From assembly GCA_900696525.1 (NCBI GenBank), contig CAADGL010000021.1, positions 310,001 through 374,000 of the forward strand: a stretch of 64,000 nt of DNA, in the 5' to 3' direction. Shown here in pieces: positions 58,763-64,000 of this stretch (position 1 is the stretch's first letter; each line of letters begins with the position of its first letter). This DNA comes from an uncultured Planctomycetota bacterium (GTDB taxonomy: Bacteria; Planctomycetota; Phycisphaerae; UBA1845; Fen-1342). A model generated the notes under the pieces. It was not told the DNA's origin. It saw only the letters and a list, made by a program, of their open reading frames with translations, and searched no databases. The position numbers were made by a program, and so were the translations under genes.

Positions 58763-61597
58763 TCACGCCTCGGCGCCGGTGGCTGTAGCGTCTCGGCCAT
58801 CGAGCAGCCGCGCCGCCAGCTTCGAGTACGCGATCGACGTCACCATCAGCAGCAGCCCCAGCGCCAGGAACGACAGCACGCGGTACACCGTATGCACCTC
58901 CGCCATGTCGACGACGACGACTTTCATGAGCGTCACGCATAGCAGCCCGAGGCCGGCGTAGCGGCACCAGGCCGTCCGCCAGGCGAAACCGGCCGCGAGC
59001 AGCCCGATCGCATACACGCCCCAGTAGATGCTCAGCCCCGTGCGCGTGGCCATGCGCGCGTCGGCGCCGCCGAGCGCCCCTTCGAAGAAGCGATCAAGCT
59101 CCAGGCTGCCCAGCCACAGGCCGATCAGCGCGGCGATCGCGGTGGCGGCGGCCGCGACGGCGCGCACGCTGGTCTCGCCGCTGCGTCTGGCGCGGCGCGC
59201 CAGCCACAGCAGGACGCCCGCGAGCGCTGCGCCGACGGCGAATTGCAGGTTGAAGACGATGACAGCCGGCGTGACTCCCTCGGCCGCGCGGGCGACGACC
59301 GTTCCGAGCGTCAGCCACGCCAGCGCCGCCAGCTCGATCATGACCCAGCCCGCGGCCCGCAACGGCAGCGTCGCGGGCGCCTGGGTCGCCACGACGAGCC
59401 CGGCTCCGGCCCCCGTCCATACCACGATGATCCAGAGCAGCCGGGCCAGCGGCGGACTGAAGGGAGCGGCCAGGGCCGCGTTCTGCGCCAGCGCCCGGTC
59501 GAACTCGAACGACACCGCCACCGCCAGGAACACGACCCCAAGCAGCACAAGCGCCTGCCACAGGAGCCCGGCCGATCCGCCGGCGGCCCACGGCGCGCTC
59601 GGCGCGGCCCCGCGGTCGCGCGCCGCCAGCACGCGCGCACTCCACCACCACGCGCCGGCGATCAGCAGCGCCAGCAGCAAGCCCGGGTTCAGCACCGGCA
59701 GCCATGCCTGCGCGTTCCAGCCCGGCTCGAACCGCGAGAATCCGGCGTCGACCGCCATCCAGCGCACCGCCACGACCAGCAGCACGCCCAGCGCCGTCTC
59801 GAAATAGTGCTGCAACACGCCCCAGCGCTGCGCAGCGAGAAGGACCGCGACGGCGCACAGCCAGGCGTAGCCCGTGGCCACGCCGACGAACTGGTCGCTC
59901 GCCAGCAGCAGCCACAGCCCGACCGCCGCCACACTGAGCATCGTCGCGACCAGGCTCGTTTCGAGGCGATTCACGAGGCGCATGCGCCGCGCCGCCAGCG
60001 TCGCGGCACCGATGCCGCCGGCGGCGAGCGCGGCCCATGGCGTGAGCGTGATCCAGCTCGCGGCCCACCACGCGCCGGCCAGCCCCGGTAGCTCGCGATC
60101 AATCAGCAGCATGCGCCCGAGCGCCAGCCCGAGCACCAGCAGGCCGAAAATGCTCGCACCCTGCGAGGCGATGCGGCGACCCAGCTCAACGCCGCCGAGC
60201 CCCAGCGCCAGCCAGCCGATGGTCTGACCGATGCCGCGGACGTCGGGTTGATCGAAATGCAGCGCGACAGCGGCGGCGGCGAGGATGCCGGCCTGCAACC
60301 AGAGCGAAATGGCCAGGGCCCGGCCGGCGCCCGGCGTACCGGGCCGCAACGCCGCAAGCCCGTCGCCCATCCGCCAAGCGGCCAACCCGGCCAGCGCGGC
60401 GACGGCGATCGTGAAGACCCCGAGCACGTTGGCATCGACGGGATTGGCGCGATGGAGAATCCAGCAGCCGAACATAACGTACCAGGCGCTGGCCATGAAG
60501 CTCGCGCGGGGGTTGCCGCGAGGCGTGACGTTGCGCGCCGCCGACAGGGCGGCGTCGACCTGGACCATGAGCCACCACGCGCTGATGGCCCCGAGCACAA
60601 GCACCCATTCCTCTTCCTCGCGGGCCTGCGACGCGACCCAGGCGGAGGCCACCAGGCCGTGCATGACCATCGCGCTGAAGCGCAGCCCTTCGAATATCCC
60701 CGGCCGAAGCAGGTGCAGGCCGAGCGCTACGCTCAGCAGCGCCGTCAGGTAAACCGGCAGCGCCGCCGGGCTGCTCGCCGCACCCGACAGCAACACCGGC
60801 GCGAGGTACCCGCCCAGCAGCGACACGACGCCCGTCGCAACCATGCTGCCGCGAAGCGTGATCACGAGCCCGATCGCCGCCACCAGCGCCAGCAGGACAA
60901 AGGCCACGCTTTCCGGCACGAGCCCGAACACGCGGTGCGTCGCGTACGCCGTCACATAGAGAACGCCGATGCCGCCGCTGAACAGGCTCACGGCCGCCGT
61001 CCGGTTCACGGCGCGCAACGCCCACTCGCCCGCCGCGATCAGCAGCGCGCCGAACGCCGCGCACGCCCAGCAGCGCACCGCGGGCGGAATGCGTCCGAGC
61101 CAGCCTGCGTCATAGGCGAGCTTGAAGAAGAACACGGCCGCCACCACGACCAGGATCGCCCCGGCCCATGCAAACCAGCGCCCCCCGATCTGCACTTCCA
61201 GCGACGCGCGACCCCCGCCGCCGCCGCCGGCCGGTGCGGGCCCCGCCCCCGACGGAAGCCCCGCGCGCGGCCCGGGCACACGCGTCGGCGGTGCAACGGC
61301 CGGCAACACCGGCGCCGCCGCCGTGACCGCGTCGAAAACCGGCGGCAACACGCCCGGCCGTGCGGCTGCCGAACCGGGCGACCCGGTCGCAGAAATCGAC
61401 GCCGGTAGCCCAGCGACCGGCGGCGTCGCAGCCAGAGTGGCGCCGCGCGGCGTGTCGGCGGGTGTCGGGGGCTGGGCCGGCGGCGCTGACGGCGTGAGGG
61501 GCCGACCGCTCAGCCGCGCCAGCTCCTGCTCAAGCCGGTATACGCGCGCCGTCAGGTCGGCGATGGCGCGCCAGAACTCGTTGGCGTACTGTGTCAC
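58763..61597 (-). CDS. DUF2339 integral membrane protein
   Basis: 944 residues with over twenty predicted membrane helices. The N-terminal RVYRLEQELARLSGR coiled start, a Pro/Ala-rich linker (about 30-125), then LEVQIGGRWFAWAGAILVVV and LGRIPPAVRCWACAAFGALL, GGIGVLYVTAYATHRVFGLV are DUF2339 hallmarks. No activity is established for the family. The ATG overlaps the TetR gene's end (ATGA at 61594-61597), so the two are co-translated. Other open frames on the plus strand here are antisense shadows. Confidence 0.85.
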   Translation of the reverse strand: MTQYANEFWRAIADLTARVYRLEQELARLSGRPLTPSAPPAQPPTPADTPRGATLAATPPVAGLPASISATGSPGSAAARPGVLPPVFDAVTAAAPVLPAVAPPTRVPGPRAGLPSGAGPAPAGGGGGGRASLEVQIGGRWFAWAGAILVVVAAVFFFKLAYDAGWLGRIPPAVRCWACAAFGALLIAAGEWALRAVNRTAAVSLFSGGIGVLYVTAYATHRVFGLVPESVAFVLLALVAAIGLVITLRGSMVATGVVSLLGGYLAPVLLSGAASSPAALPVYLTALLSVALGLHLLRPGIFEGLRFSAMVMHGLVASAWVASQAREEEEWVLVLGAISAWWLMVQVDAALSAARNVTPRGNPRASFMASAWYVMFGCWILHRANPVDANVLGVFTIAVAALAGLAAWRMGDGLAALRPGTPGAGRALAISLWLQAGILAAAAVALHFDQPDVRGIGQTIGWLALGLGGVELGRRIASQGASIFGLLVLGLALGRMLLIDRELPGLAGAWWAASWITLTPWAALAAGGIGAATLAARRMRLVNRLETSLVATMLSVAAVGLWLLLASDQFVGVATGYAWLCAVAVLLAAQRWGVLQHYFETALGVLLVVAVRWMAVDAGFSRFEPGWNAQAWLPVLNPGLLLALLIAGAWWWSARVLAARDRGAAPSAPWAAGGSAGLLWQALVLLGVVFLAVAVSFEFDRALAQNAALAAPFSPPLARLLWIIVVWTGAGAGLVVATQAPATLPLRAAGWVMIELAALAWLTLGTVVARAAEGVTPAVIVFNLQFAVGAALAGVLLWLARRARRSGETSVRAVAAAATAIAALIGLWLGSLELDRFFEGALGGADARMATRTGLSIYWGVYAIGLLAAGFAWRTAWCRYAGLGLLCVTLMKVVVVDMAEVHTVYRVLSFLALGLLLMVTSIAYSKLAARLLDGRDATATGAEA

Positions 61598-62265
61598 GGC
61601 TGGTTCTCCTGATCCAAGCGGCGTATTGCCTGTAGCGGCGCTTCCCCGCGCGTGGCCCGGTCGCCACCGGCACGGCCTGACGATTCACCGGCGCCGCGGT
61701 CCTTCGCTCCCAGCGCGCCGCGCATCGCCGCGACAATCTCGCCGGCGTACCGCGCGGCGGGTCCCGGCAGATGCCCGTAAAAGACGCTGATGACCGGCTG
61801 CATGCCGATCCCGAGCATGAGTTGCAGAGCCAGCTCGGGGTCGATCTCTCGCAGTTCGCCAGCGGCCTGCCCGTGCGTGATGACGTGCAGCAGCAAGCGG
61901 CGGACGCCGCGTTCGGCGGGGACGTGCTGAACGAGCTCGTGCTGGCTGAGCAGCAGGAACTTCAGGATGACGGGCTGGTCGTCGGCGAAGCGGAGGAAAG
62001 CGTTGACGAGGTTCTCGACGGCGTGCCAGAAATCGTGGGCGCCGCGAAGCTGGGCCTCGAGCAGATCGACGAGTTCTTGGTAGTGCTGGGCGTAGACTTG
62101 GGCGGCGAGGTCGTCGCGGCTCTTCCAGTACCGATAAAGCAGGCCAGGAGACACCCGCGCCTCGAGGGCGATGTCCTGGATGGTCGTTGCGTTAAGACCT
62201 TTTTTTGCAACGACTTGCAGTACACCGCGCTCAATGTCCAGACGCTTTTGTACGGGTCGCGCCAT
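61594..62265 (-). CDS. TetR family transcriptional regulator
   Basis: 223 residues. The N-terminal HTH (about 5-55): LDIERGVLQVVAKKGLNATT, IQDIALEARVSPGLLYRYWK, SRDDLAAQVYAQHYQELVDL. The C-terminal half is a TetR-C-type ligand pocket, with a Gly/Arg/Ala-rich tail past residue 190. It should repress a nearby gene unless a ligand binds; the overlapping DUF2339 gene and its own promoter are the first candidates. A short palindrome lies 34-46 bases before its ATG. Confidence 0.88.
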   Translation of the reverse strand: MARPVQKRLDIERGVLQVVAKKGLNATTIQDIALEARVSPGLLYRYWKSRDDLAAQVYAQHYQELVDLLEAQLRGAHDFWHAVENLVNAFLRFADDQPVILKFLLLSQHELVQHVPAERGVRRLLLHVITHGQAAGELREIDPELALQLMLGIGMQPVISVFYGHLPGPAARYAGEIVAAMRGALGAKDRGAGESSGRAGGDRATRGEAPLQAIRRLDQENQP

Positions 62266-62298
62266 TCCTCTGACGGCCTCCGGAAAATAGTAAATGAA

Positions 62299-62311
62299 CA
62301 GTCACTCACTG
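62299..62311. promoter_or_regulatory. Possible TetR operator upstream of the TetR gene
   Basis: CAGTCACTCACTG is a 13-base palindrome (CAGT-CACTC-ACTG). It lies 34-46 bases before the TetR ATG, in the stretch where its own promoter must be. The symmetric part is short, so this is only a candidate. Confidence 0.3.
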
Positions 62312-62451
62312 ATAGTCTGCTGCATGTTTCGACCCCGGTCAAGCGAGCCCTCAAAAAAGTCACGACAGGAAGCCTTCGAGAGAGTTGCCACAGGCTACCA
62401 GCGGGGCGCCGCCGGGCACGAATTGATGTAGCCCTGAGAGCCCGCGGGCGT

Positions 62452-63363
62452 TCAGATGCCCTTCCGCTCGCTCAACGCATCGCGCAGACCGTCGCCAACG
62501 AAGTTCAACGCCAGCAGCGTCAGCGACAACGCCAACCCGGGAACTACCACCAGCCACCAGTAGAAACGCACCGGGTTCAGCAGCCGCACGCCATCTGACG
62601 CCAGCAGCCCCCACGTCGCCTGCGGCGGCTGCACACCCACGCCCAGAAAGCTCAGAAACGACTCCTGGAGGATCGCCTGCGGCACGGCGAGCGTGGCGAA
62701 GACGATGATCGGCCCCGCCAGGTTCGGCAGGATGTGCCGCCAGAGAATGCGCCACGTCGGCAAGCCGAGCGCGCGGGCCGCTTCGACGAACGGCTGTTCG
62801 CGCAGCGACAGCACCTGCCCCCGGACGACGCGGGCCACCGTCAACCAGCTCACGCCGCCGATCGCGACCGCCATGACGGCGAACCGCACCCATTCGGCGC
62901 CGAGCACCGGCGCACCCGATGGCCAGCGAAGCTGCTCGAGCCGCGCGCCAAGCGACACGGTCAGCAGCATCAGCAGCAGGAGCGTGGGCAGCGCGTAGAT
63001 GACGTCCACCAGGCGCATCATCAGCGCATCGACGCGCCCGCCGACGTAGCCCGCTATCGCGCCATACGTCGTCCCGATGGCGACCGCGACCGCCGCCGCC
63101 AGCAGCCCCAGGCTCAGCGAGATCGCGCCACCGTACAGCGTGCGCGCCAGCATGTCGCGCCCCAACTCGTCGGTCCCGAGCGGATGCGACCAGGTCGGCG
63201 GCTGACGCGCATCGGCCAGGTTCTGGGCGCGCATGCGCGACCACGTGAACGGCAGCGTCGTCGCGCAAATCAGCAGCACCGCCACAAGAAACGCGAGGCT
63301 GAGGACGGCGAGCCGCTCCCGGCGGAATCGGCCCCAGAATGTCCGCGGTGAGTGGTTGCGCAT
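62452..63363 (-). CDS. Peptide/nickel ABC transporter permease (OppC/DppC type)
   Basis: 303 residues. The OppC N-terminal RRERLAVLSLAFLVAVLLIC membrane region, then the permease core with HPLGTDELGRDMLARTLYGG, the EAA loop FVEAARALGLPTWRILWRHI LPN-type segment, and SFLSFLGVGVQPPQATWGLL. About six membrane segments. The partner OppB, ATPases and binding protein would be downstream on the minus strand but are not there (the TetR gene follows), so the operon is split or its partners lie to the right. It faces ggt divergently. Confidence 0.9.
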   Translation of the reverse strand: MRNHSPRTFWGRFRRERLAVLSLAFLVAVLLICATTLPFTWSRMRAQNLADARQPPTWSHPLGTDELGRDMLARTLYGGAISLSLGLLAAAVAVAIGTTYGAIAGYVGGRVDALMMRLVDVIYALPTLLLLMLLTVSLGARLEQLRWPSGAPVLGAEWVRFAVMAVAIGGVSWLTVARVVRGQVLSLREQPFVEAARALGLPTWRILWRHILPNLAGPIIVFATLAVPQAILQESFLSFLGVGVQPPQATWGLLASDGVRLLNPVRFYWWLVVVPGLALSLTLLALNFVGDGLRDALSERKGI

Positions 63364-63455
63364 CAGCGCGCATGTTACTGTAGGCGGCGCCGGGCGACTG
63401 CGCCACCGGCATTCGGGCCGCAGGCGAGGACTGCCATGAGACTATCCCATAAGCC

Positions 63456-63490
63456 GATCCGAGCCGCGCCGGCAAGGAAGCGGTTGCGAC
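63456..63490 (+). repeat. Dispersed repeat copy before ggt
   Basis: GATCCGAGCCGCGCC then GGCAAGGAAGCGGTTGCG matches the units near 950 and 17480. Further shared pieces follow: GCATCCGCTC...ATCGTAT, and GTCCTGGGATAG, which also occurs near 1068. Confidence 0.75.
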
Positions 63491-63588
63491 GGAAGACCGA
63501 CGGTTTTCATTCGATCGCACTTGCATCCGCTCTCATCGTATCAGTCACCCGGTCCTGGGATAGACTCCAAAACGCTCCCGCTCCTAGT

Positions 63589-64000
63589 GTGCGCTGGAGG
63601 CTGCGCGCGGTACCGCTGCTGGTCGCGATGCTGGCGCCGGCCTTTCCGGCGCCGGCCCATGCCGAGGATCCTCCGTGGCTGGCCCGCGGTCGGAAAGGGA
63701 TGGTTGCGTCGGACTCGGCGGAAGCCTCGCAGATCGGCGCGGACGTTCTGAAAGGGGGCGGAAATGCGTTCGACGCCGCCATCGCGACGTCGCTGGCGCT
63801 CGCCGTCGCACGGCCGCAGAGCACGGGGCTCGGGGGCGGCGGGTTTCTCCTGGCGTACATCGCCCACGATGAGGCGTTCGTCGCGCTCGACTTTCGCGAG
63901 AGCGCGCCCGCCGCCGCCAGCACCGAGCGCTACGACGCCGCCCACCGCCGCAACCCCGGCGGCCCCTCCCCCAGCGTCTACGGCGGCGACGCCATCGGCG
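63589..64000 (+). CDS. ggt: Gamma-glutamyltransferase, N-terminal part (runs off the edge)
   Basis: The first 137 residues of an exported enzyme that transfers or hydrolyses the gamma-glutamyl group of glutathione and similar peptides. GTG 63589 begins a signal peptide: VRWRLRAVPLLVAMLAPAFP then APAHA before EDPP. The mature N-terminus matches the family: KGMVASDSAEASQIGADVLK, GGNAFDAAIATSLALAVARP, QSTGLGGGGFLLAYI and ALDFRESAPAAAS. The self-cleavage Thr of the precursor lies beyond the window, so completeness is unknown. ATG 63628 would remove most of the signal peptide. Confidence 0.85.
   Translation, partial: MRWRLRAVPLLVAMLAPAFPAPAHAEDPPWLARGRKGMVASDSAEASQIGADVLKGGGNAFDAAIATSLALAVARPQSTGLGGGGFLLAYIAHDEAFVALDFRESAPAAASTERYDAAHRRNPGGPSPSVYGGDAIG

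Noticed and set aside
62186-62200. T-rich run suggestive of a terminator
   Set aside because: It lies inside the TetR gene's HTH region and has no preceding hairpin.

Overview
The window is about 64 kb of high-GC bacterial chromosome. I read it as Planctomycetota, probably a Phycisphaerae-type lineage. This rests on composition, a secreted beta-helix protein with a planctomycete-style dockerin tail, a ribosomal cluster lacking rpmD and infA, an over-long L17, many lipoboxes in place of simple signal peptides, and short GC-rich dispersed repeats of a kind common in planctomycete and acidobacterial genomes. It is an inference from gene content; no rRNA is present to test it. There is no prophage, insertion sequence or CRISPR array.

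Layout. 1-9.8 kb: a DUF2203 protein, homogentisate dioxygenase (hmgA), a single-domain response regulator, a secreted lipoprotein, a large Tat-exported GH116 glycosidase with an inserted levanase-type module, an orphan sugar-ABC permease and an exported beta-propeller-like protein. 9.8-15.7 kb: ATP sulfurylase (sat), tRNA-Ser(UGA), a dgt-yfiH-ACMSD run on the plus strand, a FixJ/NarL-type regulator and a cysteine-less FmdB-like protein. 15.7-20.8 kb (minus): an FHA-GAF-histidine kinase, pnp, rpsO and a HIT protein. 20.8-37.1 kb (minus): one continuous S10-spc-alpha ribosomal cluster from rpsJ to rplQ, including secY, adk, map, rpmJ and rpoA, with a clear sigma70-type promoter before rpsJ. 37.1-41.4 kb: a repeat-filled spacer, an S46 peptidase, two abutting gene fragments, and prfB with the classic CTTTGAC +1 frameshift site. 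41.6-46.2 kb: the beta-helix/dockerin protein, rsmE, and a PilZ-receiver-Hpt regulator whose Hpt histidine is missing. 46.3-53.8 kb: a heavy-metal RND efflux operon (Cys/His-rich exported protein, TolC-type lipoprotein, adaptor lipoprotein, CzcA/CusA-type pump, His-rich lipoprotein). 54-64 kb: gatA, a fumarylacetoacetate-hydrolase-family enzyme, guaB, a lipoprotein, a DUF2339 membrane protein overlapping a TetR regulator, an OppC-type permease, and the start of gamma-glutamyltransferase running off the edge.

How the genes work together. Most of the window is housekeeping: translation, protein export, nucleotide metabolism and RNA turnover. Around it lie scattered catabolic genes: homogentisate dioxygenase, a FAH-family enzyme and an ACMSD-type decarboxylase point to tyrosine/phenylalanine and tryptophan breakdown; the S46 peptidase, GH116 enzyme and gamma-glutamyltransferase point to use of exported peptides and glycans. 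The metal efflux operon is the one clear accessory module.

I did not find a clearly new multi-gene system. The observations most worth following are the glycosidase domain insertion, the degenerate Hpt and FmdB-like proteins, several promoters placed so that transcription would begin at the start codon (guaB and the metal operon are the best cases), three families of short dispersed repeats, and the gene debris near 40 kb.
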